Shown piece after piece: positions 27,171-35,483 of a stretch of 64,000 nucleotides of DNA. Position 1 is the stretch's first letter. Every line of letters begins with the position of its first letter. A model generated the notes under the pieces. It was not told the origin of the DNA and made no database searches. It saw only the letters and a program-made list of their open reading frames with translations. The translations under genes and the position numbers were made by a program. The stretch is from positions 1 to 64,000 of the forward strand of contig CALVYH010000004.1 in assembly GCA_944372115.1 (NCBI GenBank), written 5' to 3'. This DNA comes from an uncultured Bacilli bacterium. GTDB taxonomy: Bacteria > Bacillota_I > Bacilli_A > RFN20 > CAG-826.

Positions 27171-27219
27171 AAAAACTACCAATATTGGAGTATTTATTTT
27201 CCTAAAATTGGTAGTTTTT
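27171..27219. terminator. Bidirectional terminator after the FtsH-like gene
   Basis: A perfect 13-bp stem (AAAAACTACCAAT and complement) with a 23-base loop, about 60 bases after the stop of the FtsH-like gene. Confidence 0.7.
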
Positions 27220-27276
27220 ATTTATTATTCTCACCATTTAAAGCAGTTAAATTATATTTTCCTTAAAAAATTATTT

Positions 27277-28554
27277 CTATTGTTTAAAAACAATATTTTG
27301 TAATTTAGCCTTAATAATTTTTGTTATCTCTCCTCTTGTTAAAGTTTGTTGTTTCACTAATTTTTCAGCAATTAAAAGTAATTCTTTTTTACATTTTTTT
27401 AGTTTCTTTTTAACTATTCGATAATTTTTCTTTATTAATTTATTGGTTTTTTTAATATAAGATGTTTTTTCAAATTCACTAACATAACTAGGTTCAAAAT
27501 CAAAATCTTCAGGACAATTATTATCAATCCCTTCAATATTTGCTTCATTCATTAAACTGAAAGCTATTTTATAAGCTGCTCGTAAATCCCTTTTGCATCC
27601 AATATCATGCTTTTTGAAAAAAATTTCTTCAGCTATTAGTCCAGAAAGAGCAATTTGTATAGATTCGATTTCGCTATCTCGAGAAATATACATTTTATTG
27701 CTTGTTGAATAAGTTTTACCACCGCCATTACTACAACATACTCTTAATAACTTCTGATTTTTACTAAATTTATAAATATACAAAGCATGACCTGCTTCAT
27801 GAATTGCAATAAATTTTGGAACATCATATTTCTCTTTTTTATTAACTACTCCATTATCAAAAAAGTAATTTTCATTTAAAAAATCGTCTAAAGATGCATC
27901 TTTTCCATATCTTAAATAAACACTGTTAAATAAAGCTTTAATTTTACTTACAGAGTGATCTTTTAAATGTAAAATTAATTCCTCAACACCTTCTTTATTA
28001 TTTTTAAGATCAAAATTATGAGTTTCTAATAATTTTTCTACTATTATTTTTAAATCATCTTCATCACGAATTTCGATTTCAAATTTTCTATCAAATCTAC
28101 CTTCCCTAATTAATGATTTAGGAAGATTATAAAAATTATTAGCAGTTGCTAAAGTTAAGACATTTACATTTTTATTAAAACCATCGAGTTGAGTTTGTAA
28201 AACTCTTTCCAATCTTGAATCTTTATCTATTAATCGATCTATTTCATCAATAATTACAATTGCACCATCTTTCTCTTCTTTTGCTTTATTATAGGTAGAA
28301 ACTAATTCTTCATCTAAATTTTCACTATCTCCTTCTAAAACATAAATTTTATAATCAAAAGATTTAGCAAATTCTCTTACTAAAAGTGTTTTGCCATATC
28401 CTGGATCTCCATAAAATAATATTCCATGAGGGAGATATTCTTTTTTCTTTATATCTAAATCATTATTTTTATACCATCCTAATACTTGATATAATTCATC
28501 TTTTATTTCTTCATAACCATAAACTTCATTTAAAAAATCTTTTCTTTCAACCAT
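27277..28554 (-). CDS. Soluble FtsH-like AAA+ zinc protease
   Basis: The start is placed at 28554 (MVERKDFLNEVYGYEEI, 425 residues) because GAGGAAA precedes it and the upstream extension is not conserved-looking. Walker A GDPGYGKT is at about 49-56, Walker B IVIIDEID at 99-106, and the arginine-finger segment LIREGRFDRKFEI near 148-160. The zinc-protease motif HEAGH is at 252-256, with the third ligand Asp (GCKRDLRAA) near 323. These are the FtsH motifs, but the two N-terminal membrane helices of FtsH are absent and the protein is much shorter (FtsH is about 600 or more). It lies 110 bases after a WYL regulator gene on the same strand. I infer a cytosolic regulated protease; substrates unknown. 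Confidence 0.8.
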   Translation of the reverse strand: MVERKDFLNEVYGYEEIKDELYQVLGWYKNNDLDIKKKEYLPHGILFYGDPGYGKTLLVREFAKSFDYKIYVLEGDSENLDEELVSTYNKAKEEKDGAIVIIDEIDRLIDKDSRLERVLQTQLDGFNKNVNVLTLATANNFYNLPKSLIREGRFDRKFEIEIRDEDDLKIIVEKLLETHNFDLKNNKEGVEELILHLKDHSVSKIKALFNSVYLRYGKDASLDDFLNENYFFDNGVVNKKEKYDVPKFIAIHEAGHALYIYKFSKNQKLLRVCCSNGGGKTYSTSNKMYISRDSEIESIQIALSGLIAEEIFFKKHDIGCKRDLRAAYKIAFSLMNEANIEGIDNNCPEDFDFEPSYVSEFEKTSYIKKTNKLIKKNYRIVKKKLKKCKKELLLIAEKLVKQQTLTRGEITKIIKAKLQNIVFKQ

Positions 28555-28664
28555 ATTTTTTCCTCTTTTATTATTTAACAATCTATTTTTATTAACTGAA
28601 TTATAAAAGAAAAGATGTCCCAAAAAAGGGACATCAAGTGATTAAAATAAAATATTTATCTTTT

Positions 28665-29672
28665 TTATTCTTCGTCTTTTAAATAATCTAGAAGGATATT
28701 TTTTATTTTTTCTTTTAAAGATAAAGGAGAAACTACTTTTAAAATTTGAAGATATTGTAAACACCAAAATAAAATTGCATTTTCATTACCTTTTATAAAT
28801 GCATAAATTTTATCATTTTCATTAATAATTTTAGCGTTTTCATTAAACCAATCTTTTATAAATAAAACAGCATGCTCATTTTTTAATTCAATTTTAGCTT
28901 CAATTACATCTCCCCCATAAAAATATATATGATTATTAATATATTTGACGATATCAAAATCTTTATATTTTTCGTCTAATTCTTTTAAAGGTATATAATA
29001 TGGATCATTTTCAATTATTTTAATATCTTTTAAATAATCAACCCTAAAAGTATTTAAAGTTTTATAATCAGCTCGATAATTACTTAGTAAATAATATCTT
29101 CCAAAATTATTTACTAAGTAATAAGGAGATACTTTATAAATAAATCCATCTAATCTTTCTATTTCTTTACCATTTTTATCATAATCAATTACTTTAAAAG
29201 AAATTCGTTTTTTTAATCTAATAGCTTCTAAAATTATTGAAATATTGTACATAACTTCTTTATTTTTAGTACGATTTATTTCAGTAGTTTTATATAAATA
29301 TGATGAAAAAGATTTAAATTCTTCCTTTTTATATTTAGAAAAAATAGACGTAACTTTATTAATTAAATTTTTTGCTTCTTTAGAATTAATACTTCGACTA
29401 GAAAATATTGAGTCAATTAAATATGAAGCTTCGCTATCATCAATTAGTCTAGAAAAAAGAGCAACTCCTCCATTATCTTTTCTAACAATGTCATAATCTA
29501 ATTCTTCAAGTAAAAAAAGAGAATATGCAATTGATTTTCTTTCTAACTCAATAGAAAAATCTTGATAAATTTTATCAATGATTTCTTTTTGAGTTAGAAA
29601 GTGATTTTCATCACTATATTTCTCTAAAACTTTTAAAACAAGTAAAATGGATGCTTTTTTATTCTCAATCAT
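28665..29672 (-). CDS. WYL-domain transcriptional regulator
   Basis: 335 residues: an N-terminal winged helix (about 1-65, LTQKEIIDKIYQDFSIELER), then a WYL domain (about 145-230) with SPYYLVNNFGRYYLLSNY, and a C-terminal WCX-like extension. WYL proteins sense nucleic-acid or nucleotide ligands and regulate defence and repair genes. The adjacent downstream FtsH-like protease gene is a likely target. Confidence 0.85.
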   Translation of the reverse strand: MIENKKASILLVLKVLEKYSDENHFLTQKEIIDKIYQDFSIELERKSIAYSLFLLEELDYDIVRKDNGGVALFSRLIDDSEASYLIDSIFSSRSINSKEAKNLINKVTSIFSKYKKEEFKSFSSYLYKTTEINRTKNKEVMYNISIILEAIRLKKRISFKVIDYDKNGKEIERLDGFIYKVSPYYLVNNFGRYYLLSNYRADYKTLNTFRVDYLKDIKIIENDPYYIPLKELDEKYKDFDIVKYINNHIYFYGGDVIEAKIELKNEHAVLFIKDWFNENAKIINENDKIYAFIKGNENAILFWCLQYLQILKVVSPLSLKEKIKNILLDYLKDEE

Positions 29673-29760
29673 AAATTTATTAATAATATTATAATCGTTT
29701 ATATCTTATTTTATTATTTTCAATTTACGAAAAATATTGATATATGAAATTAATAAATAT
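29673..29760. other. WYL gene upstream region / left flank of the IS1595-like element
   Basis: AT-rich sequence with no gene. It borders the left inverted repeat of the IS1595-like element. Confidence 0.4.
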
Positions 29761-29869
29761 AAATCTTAATTTGCACATTGTTGTTAAATAATGCGATGAA
29801 ATTCAATTTTTCGTTATTTCTTTGAGAAAAAATTTCTATATTTTACTGAATTTTGTGATGAAAGTAATA

Positions 29870-30762
29870 ATTCTATTAATTTTGCAGCTCTATCCAATTC
29901 GGTTTTTCGGGTATTTGAGATAAAGGAATATAAATTTAATTAATCTTGTATTTTTTCTCTTTCAAATCCAGAATGATTGCTCAAAAAATTTTTAAGTAAA
30001 CATATTTCTTGATTAATTTTATTTAATGGATTACTTTTATCATTGGAAATTGTTTTTAGGTAAGTAGATTTAAAATATTCTTCTTTTAATTTAAAAACAT
30101 CTACTAATTTTTTATGGGTTAACTCACAATCATGAATTAAAATAGATTCCTCAACAATATGTGGACTATAAGTTTTAAATGTTCTATCTATTGAAGGCTT
30201 ACTTTTACCTTCATAAATAAATATTTTATTATCAAATTTATCAACGCCAACTGCAATACATAATTTATCTTTAGAGATGTCTCTTAGTTTTTTATTTCCT
30301 TTACATTTTGTATCTTTTAGCTTTACTTTATAAAACGTTTCATCGATCCATATTTTACTTTTTAACTTAATATTAGTTTGATAATCTTTTAAAACGATGA
30401 AAAGTTTTTCTAACCAATATTTTGATGTGTTTAACGAATTTTTATTTAATCTTGATGTCTGATTTAAGCTTTGAAAATGAATTAGATTTAAGCTAAAATC
30501 GAGAAATTCTAAAATACTAATTTTATGATTTTCTAAAATCGTATTTGATAAAGGATTAAATTTTTTTGCAGTGTTTGCATTTATACCTCTTAATTCCTTC
30601 CTTAGTTTTGTCATATTTTATTATTTTTTGAGAATTGCAAAATGGACAATAATCTTTATTTAAAGAATTTACTAACTGAACCTCTAAAAGATTATCATAA
30701 GGTTTTTCGTGTTTAAGATTATAAGCTGCCAAGTTTTTTTCTTTTAATGCTTTTTCTAAAAT
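29870..30762 (-). pseudogene. IS1595 (ISXO2-like) transposase, broken
   Basis: The N-terminal part includes a zinc-finger-like YCPFCNSQKI then RYKCKHCKK, with the frame lost at an A7 tract near 30555. The main open stretch 29940-30614 carries IWIDETFYKVKLKD, the IHDCELTHKK region and NKINQEICLLKNFLSNHSGF, typical of ISXO2-like DDE transposases. A TAA at 29940 interrupts the C-terminus, and the homologous tail (LNLYSFISN... ELDRAAKLIELL) continues in the same frame to about 29870. At least two lesions, so inactive. Confidence 0.78.
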
Positions 30763-30841
30763 TTAAACTTCTTTTTTGTTATCCTAAGGAGTTTTCTTGC
30801 GTGAAAGAAAAACAAGTTTCGTATTATTTTTTATTTTCATG

Positions 30842-30888
30842 TTGGCAACTCACTTTCTTTAAGTAACCAGTATTGAGCGAGTCGCCAA
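30842..30888 (-). ncRNA. Hairpin in the leader of the IS1595-like element
   Basis: In minus-strand RNA TTGGCGACTCGCT pairs with AGTGAGTTGCCAA (13 bp with two G-U pairs) around a 21-base loop. A second hairpin (TCTTGTGG/CCACAAGA) lies near 30923-30944. Two G-U pairs in an otherwise complete stem hint at RNA rather than DNA selection. Confidence 0.35.
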
Positions 30889-31078
30889 ACAAGACCAATA
30901 TTAGCTACTTAAAAAATCTTGTGGTTTTACCCACAAGATAATTGTACCATTTGAATTAAGTTGTATCTAAAATTTTACAACACTGTGCAAATTAAGATTT
31001 AAAATTTATATAATAAGTAATATTATTTAAAAAATTCTTTAAATAAATAAAAATATTCATGTTTTTGATTAAAAAAGA

Positions 31079-32434
31079 TTAATCAACTTTATCAATTATT
31101 TCCCAATGACCAGTTTTTCTTGAACCACTTCTTTTAATAACTCCTTCATTAATTAAAGCTTTTAAATGACGATAGATAGTCGATTCAGATTTACCTAATT
31201 TTGTTTTTAAAATAGGTATTGTAATATATTTATCCTTTCTGATTTCAAATAATATCTTATCATTTATCTTATCATTTATCTTGTCATTTATCTTATCATT
31301 TATCTTATCATTCAAAAAATTGCTGTTACGATAGAAAATAAAAGTAAAACCAAATTCATCGTTTCGATATTCATATTTTACATTAGAGTTATCACATAAA
31401 GTAAATGTTCTATCAAAACCTGTACCAAAAGCATCTATATAACCACACTTATATAATACCGAGGCTATTAAAACATTTCTTATCTTACTACCAACTTCTC
31501 CTTTAGCAAATCTTATCGGATCAACATCTTTAAATATTGATCCCGGATTATAAATTCTTATAGAAGATTTAAATATAACAAACTGGTTATGATCTCCGCT
31601 AACTGAATATTTACTATGAGCAAAACTATTAATAACGATCTCTCTAATAGCTTGGGCTGGTATTTCTGGAGTTTCAACTCTGGTTAAACCGATAATTTCC
31701 GATTTATAGTTTATATGATTTTGTATATATGATGTAGCTTCTCGAATACATTCAAAAATATTTCCTTTAAATTCTTTTATTTCTCCAAATTCAGTCCTTG
31801 TATCTGTTGGATAACTAGCTTCTTTAATTAAAAGTGGTTTTCCTTTTCCAAATAGATAATAACCAGCTTTTTTAATTCTTCCTTCATCATCTAATAAATC
31901 CAATTTAGTTAAAGCTGTTTGAATATCATCATAAACGTAGTTTAATCTTCCTTTTTCATTGGAAAGTCTTATAACATTAATTAATAAATCTTCGTCTATA
32001 TCATCATAAGAATAGGATGTAGGTGTTTCTTCCCATTTTGAATAATTATCTTCTTTATTTTCAAAAAAATTTTGAAGTTGAGAACTGCTCATTAAAATAT
32101 CTCCATCATCAATTCTTATAAAATATCTTCCATAAGCAGAATAAGGAGTATCATTACCTTCCACAACTATTTTAATAACATCAACTTCTTCAATTTTAAC
32201 AACTTCTATTTCTAGTTTATTTGGTAAAGGTTTTAAATTTGTTCTTATTTCATTAGAAATATCAGCTAAAGTTTTTTTAGAAATAGTATATTTATAAACT
32301 CTTTTATCTGGTCCTATTCCAAAATACAATTCACCTCTATTTTTACTATTTAGCATAGATGATAATGATATAACACCTTCTTTAAGTTGTGCTAAAGACT
32401 TCTTATATTCTAATGTAACGCTTTCCTCATCCAT
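31079..32434 (-). CDS. COG2865-type regulator with (NDKI)5 linker
   Basis: A 451-residue protein with three parts: an AlbA_2 domain (about 1-125; EYKKSLAQLKEGVISLSSML and GELYFGIG), a GHKL-like ATP-binding domain (about 190-365; AIREIVINSFAHSKYS, RIYNPGSIF, GTGFDRTF), and a C-terminal winged helix (395-451; KSESTIYRHLKALINEGVIK). Between the last two, residues 375-394 are five Asn-Asp-Lys-Ile units encoded by a 12-bp DNA repeat. The same repeat occurs five times just upstream of the start. Proteins of this type are predicted transcriptional regulators. Self-regulation through the repeats is my inference. Confidence 0.82.
   Translation of the reverse strand: MDEESVTLEYKKSLAQLKEGVISLSSMLNSKNRGELYFGIGPDKRVYKYTISKKTLADISNEIRTNLKPLPNKLEIEVVKIEEVDVIKIVVEGNDTPYSAYGRYFIRIDDGDILMSSSQLQNFFENKEDNYSKWEETPTSYSYDDIDEDLLINVIRLSNEKGRLNYVYDDIQTALTKLDLLDDEGRIKKAGYYLFGKGKPLLIKEASYPTDTRTEFGEIKEFKGNIFECIREATSYIQNHINYKSEIIGLTRVETPEIPAQAIREIVINSFAHSKYSVSGDHNQFVIFKSSIRIYNPGSIFKDVDPIRFAKGEVGSKIRNVLIASVLYKCGYIDAFGTGFDRTFTLCDNSNVKYEYRNDEFGFTFIFYRNSNFLNDKINDKINDKINDKINDKILFEIRKDKYITIPILKTKLGKSESTIYRHLKALINEGVIKRSGSRKTGHWEIIDKVD
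31255..31314. repeat. Five in-frame 12-bp repeats inside the COG2865 gene
   Basis: Copies of TCTTATCATTTA start at 31255, 31267, 31279 (G variant), 31291 and 31303 (last copy ends TCA). Each is exactly four codons on the minus strand (NDKI), so copy number can change without breaking the frame. Confidence 0.92.
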
Positions 32435-32450
32435 AAATTTTATCCTTTTA

Positions 32451-32519
32451 TCTTATCATTTATCTTATCATTTATCTTATCATTTTCCAATAATATCTTA
32501 TCATTTATCTTATCATTTA
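32451..32519. repeat. Five 12-bp repeats upstream of the COG2865 start
   Basis: TCTTATCATTTA units start at 32451, 32463, 32475, about 32496 and about 32508, with a 9-base break after the third. They directly precede the AAAGGA ribosome site and ATG (32434), where an operator for autoregulation would lie. The unit is identical to that inside the gene. Confidence 0.88.
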
Positions 32520-32655
32520 TACTTCGCTATACGCTATTTTATTTCTTTTTTAATTAAGAAAAAAACACTATTATCCAATTATATTTAATCGATTTTTTCT
32601 AATTTTCGCTGGTAATGTCAATATAAAAATTACCACACAAGGGGATGCGGACATT

Positions 32656-33363
32656 TTATTGGACAGTTTTTAAATTTTTCCATAGTCTAACTTTTATTCT
32701 TTTTTCTGTAAACCATTTTAAATATTTATTTAATTTATCAATGAAGTCAGAACATGTTGTCTCTGTCCAATCGTAAGGATAATAAAATTCGTTTTTTATT
32801 GTTCCAAAGAAACCCTCACACATTGAATTATCCGGCGAACAACCTTTTTTGCTCATAGATCTTGTATAGCCAAATTTATCCATTAATGTTATCCGACTCG
32901 GGACACGATAATGAAATCCTCTATCATTATGAATAGTACAATTATTATTTTTAATTATTTCGTGGCCTTTTATAAGCATTGTATTAGTTAGCTCCGAATT
33001 AGGTGATGTGCCACAAGTATAAACTATTGGCAAACCATCATAACAATCAATTAAAGGAGATAAGTATACTTTTCCATCTTTTAAAGAGAATTCTGTTATA
33101 TCAGTCAATACTTTTGTATAAGGTTTATCCACTTTAAAGTCTCTATTTAATAAATTAGGAACTTTAGGGAAAATTTCGCCTTCATAAGACGAGTATTTTC
33201 TTTTTCTCTTTTGATAAACAAAAAGGCCAATTTGTTTCATTAAGCGTCTAACAACTTTTTCACTAATATTAATGTTGAAAGTATCAATAAGAGCTATTTT
33301 AATTCTTCTATAGCCGTAACATTTATAATTTTCATTAAATATTATTTTTTTCTTTAATATCAT
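32656..33363 (-). CDS. IS3-family transposase, OrfB-like catalytic part
   Basis: 235 residues with the retroviral-integrase core. YGYRRIKIAL is near the start, the first Asp is in KVLTDITEF, the second in DCYDGLPIVY-type context, and the catalytic Glu in NSMCEGFFGTIKNE. The C-terminus (RIKVRLWKNLKTVQ) lacks the usual SPVEYR-like box, which suggests a small deletion. Its frame is +1 relative to OrfA at an A7 tract. It is not in the classical -1 relation. Confidence 0.82.
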   Translation of the reverse strand: MILKKKIIFNENYKCYGYRRIKIALIDTFNINISEKVVRRLMKQIGLFVYQKRKRKYSSYEGEIFPKVPNLLNRDFKVDKPYTKVLTDITEFSLKDGKVYLSPLIDCYDGLPIVYTCGTSPNSELTNTMLIKGHEIIKNNNCTIHNDRGFHYRVPSRITLMDKFGYTRSMSKKGCSPDNSMCEGFFGTIKNEFYYPYDWTETTCSDFIDKLNKYLKWFTEKRIKVRLWKNLKTVQ

Positions 33364-34138
33364 CGTATTTATCGACTAAATTTCTAGTACATTCATAGTA
33401 AAAAGTAGATCTTTTTAGTTTTAATTTATTTAATAAAGCTGTGGTTGGATATGCTCCTTTTAAGGCGTTAACTACAATAGTTTTTTCTTTGTTGGTTAAA
33501 TTACCGTAATTAACGCCTATTTCTTTTTTTATTAATTCATTTGCCTTCTTTAGTATTTTATTCTCGAGTTCTAAATCATTCCTCTCTTTTCTTAATTTTT
33601 CAATTTCAGCGAGTAATTCGTCTTTATTGTTGTTCTTGTCAATATCCATTTTTTCTCCCGTTAATTTTCTTTGCCAAATATAAATAGTTTCTCTCGTAAC
33701 ACCCAATTTTTCGGCCAATTCTTTCCCAGGAATTGTCCTATTGACAAATTCTTTTACAATAGTAATTTTATCATCTTCCGAATAATTATTTTTATTTACT
33801 TTTATTTTTCTTTTATGTTTTTTATATCTTTTATCTTTTTTAACCCGTAATTTTAGACAAGATATTGATGGATACCCAAATTTTTTAACTGCATTAGAAA
33901 TATTTTCTCCGTGTTCAAAATAATAATCGCACACCTGTTTCATTTGTTCAGAAGTCCGTTTACCTTTTTTAGTGTGAACAAACGGTCTTATCAAAAGAGG
34001 TAAACCAGCTTTTTCGCAGTTGTACCATCTTCTTATAGTTCTTACTTTTATTCCAGTTTCTCTTGATGTCTTTGCAAATTGACAATCATATTTATGAAGT
34101 AGTTTAAGCGTTTTCTTTATTGTTTTTAAATCGTACAT
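33335..34138 (-). CDS. IS3-family transposase, OrfA-like part
   Basis: A 267-residue protein with two helix-turn-helix regions (about 15-50 and 120-160; VTRETIYIWQRKL), a leucine-zipper-like coiled coil (about 170-200) and the start of the OrfB linker. It ends in A-rich codons (IKEKNNI) overlapping OrfB by 29 bases. Removing one A from the tract would fuse the two frames. Confidence 0.8.
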   Translation of the reverse strand: MYDLKTIKKTLKLLHKYDCQFAKTSRETGIKVRTIRRWYNCEKAGLPLLIRPFVHTKKGKRTSEQMKQVCDYYFEHGENISNAVKKFGYPSISCLKLRVKKDKRYKKHKRKIKVNKNNYSEDDKITIVKEFVNRTIPGKELAEKLGVTRETIYIWQRKLTGEKMDIDKNNNKDELLAEIEKLRKERNDLELENKILKKANELIKKEIGVNYGNLTNKEKTIVVNALKGAYPTTALLNKLKLKRSTFYYECTRNLVDKYDDIKEKNNI

Positions 34139-34187
34139 ATAAGTTAAGCCCCTTTAATTTAATGTCCAACTTTTTGTCCGCACCCCC

Positions 34188-35332
34188 AATTGGTACAAAA
34201 TATTATGACCTTATCAATTAAAGCTTCAATTTCATTATACATATTTTGATATTTAACAAGTATTTCGTGCTTATAATCAGAAACATTTAAATTCTTAAAA
34301 ACATAGAAATATCTTTCTTGCCCTTTTAAATCCTGTTTAAATAGTAATTTTTCAACTCTTTTTCCGTATATTTTCTCTGATGGGATATAGTTCATTGGGC
34401 TTTCGACATCATCTCTTGCTAAATCGATTGCCTCTTTTATTGTGTTTACCGATGTTTTTGCCATCATTACAAAACCGTTTGAACATTTTAAAATTTTTTC
34501 AACATTAGATTGAGAATAATATCCTCTGTCTAAAACGAAGACCACATCCTTTAACCCTATGGATTTACATTTATCTATTAATTTTTTAATTTCGACAATG
34601 TCTGTAACACTTCCAGAATATAATTCGTAAAAAAGAGGAATTCCATTCTTTTGATCGAAAACATAACTTATATTTATTTGTTTTTTTGTTTCATAATCTT
34701 TTGCTGCGCCATATTCAGCTATATCAACCCCATTTGCTTCACAATTCATATTTGTAGAATCGTAGGAAATATAAATGCTACCTTTTCCAACATTTTCAAC
34801 CCATTTTTTTAAAAAAGTATGAATTTTTGCATCATTAATGTAATTTTTAAAGAAGAGTGACACAGTAGAATCAGGATATATTTTTTTTGAAAAAATAGCA
34901 TAATTTCTACAATAACCATCAAAATGTTGAATTGTTGAAGTTCCTGAAATGAAAAATAAGAAGCCAAATCAAGTATTGAATTTGTTGAATCTGATGAATC
35001 AAACGCCTCATTCAAAATATTTTTTATTCTTTTTCCTCACAAATTTTATTAATAACATAATTGTTTCCAACTTTTAAAGTATCAGAAAATTCTGGTGCTT
35101 CATTAAGCACTTTTTCTTTAACTTTTACATCGCCAAAAATTTCAAAATAATTATCATTAGGATTCATAGTTTTTTCGTCAATCATCCTGCCAATAAGTGT
35201 TCTTTTTTCTTTATAGTATTTCTTTTCTTTAATATAATCAGTTCTTTCGACATAGTAAACATAATTTCCTGATTCTTTTCTATGTATTTTTGTATTTTTT
35301 GGTATTTCTACAATAATCTTCTTTTTATTCAT
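34188..35332 (-). pseudogene. IS1634-type transposase, frameshifted and truncated
   Basis: The start region (35332-35024) reads like an IS1634 N-terminus (ESGNYVYYVERTDYIKEKKY, then PNDNYFEIFGDVKV). The frame breaks at an A5 tract near 35030 and again near 34930. The catalytic part 34863-34195 has YISYDSTNMN (first Asp) and VVFVLDRGYYSQ (second Asp). The C-terminal third with the catalytic Glu is missing, cut off by the IS3-like element at 34182. No remainder is recognisable on the far side of that element. Confidence 0.78.
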
Positions 35333-35392
35333 AATTAAGTTTCCTTTTAGGTTATATTTTACTACCTAAAATTACATCAAATTTCGATAAAG

Positions 35393-35446
35393 AAAAAAAG
35401 ACTTTTTTGCGATAATTATCATTATTTTGCTTAAAAGTCTTTTTAA
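35393..35446. terminator. Terminator of the SipW/TasA-like cluster
   Basis: A 12-bp perfect outer stem (AAAAAGACTTTT/AAAAGTCTTTTT) with a 25-base inner region that can fold further. It lies 38 bases after the last gene of the cluster and has a T run in the minus direction. Confidence 0.8.
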
Positions 35447-35483
35447 AGTAACAATTAGTATAAAAGTTTAGAATAAAATAAGA

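Larger units (their letters stand above)
25697..27276. other. Degenerate interval with dispersed repeat and gene relics
   Basis: No intact gene is seen over 1.6 kb. It contains the paired palindromes (25736-25810), one copy of a dispersed repeat of about 150 bases (25951-26101), a short membrane-protein fragment (26135-26347), a relic of a COG2865 gene (26565-27060) and a terminator-like hairpin (27171-27219). Confidence 0.6.
29761..31000 (-). mobile_element. Decayed IS1595-like insertion sequence
   Basis: Left end AAATCTTAATTTGCACATTG (from 29761) and right end (30977-31000) form inverted repeats: 22 of 24 bases match. Between them lies a broken ISXO2/IS1595-type transposase and a structured leader. 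I could not find a convincing target-site duplication. Confidence 0.8.
32646..34182 (-). mobile_element. IS3-family insertion sequence
   Basis: The ends are inverted repeats: TGCGGACA-N5-TTGGACA at 32646-32665 and its complement at 34163-34182 (TG...CA termini as in the IS3 family). It spans about 1.54 kb with an orfA-like and an orfB-like reading frame. It lies at the broken end of an IS1634-type transposase. Matching G-rich bases continue a few positions outside the ends, so the exact boundary is uncertain. Confidence 0.85.

Noticed and set aside
31255-32519. The 12-bp arrays as a CRISPR array
   Set aside because: Units are 12 bp, head to tail without spacers, partly coding, and no cas genes are present.
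34809-35015. 68-codon frame as an independent gene
   Set aside because: It is a middle segment of the frameshifted IS1634-type transposase.
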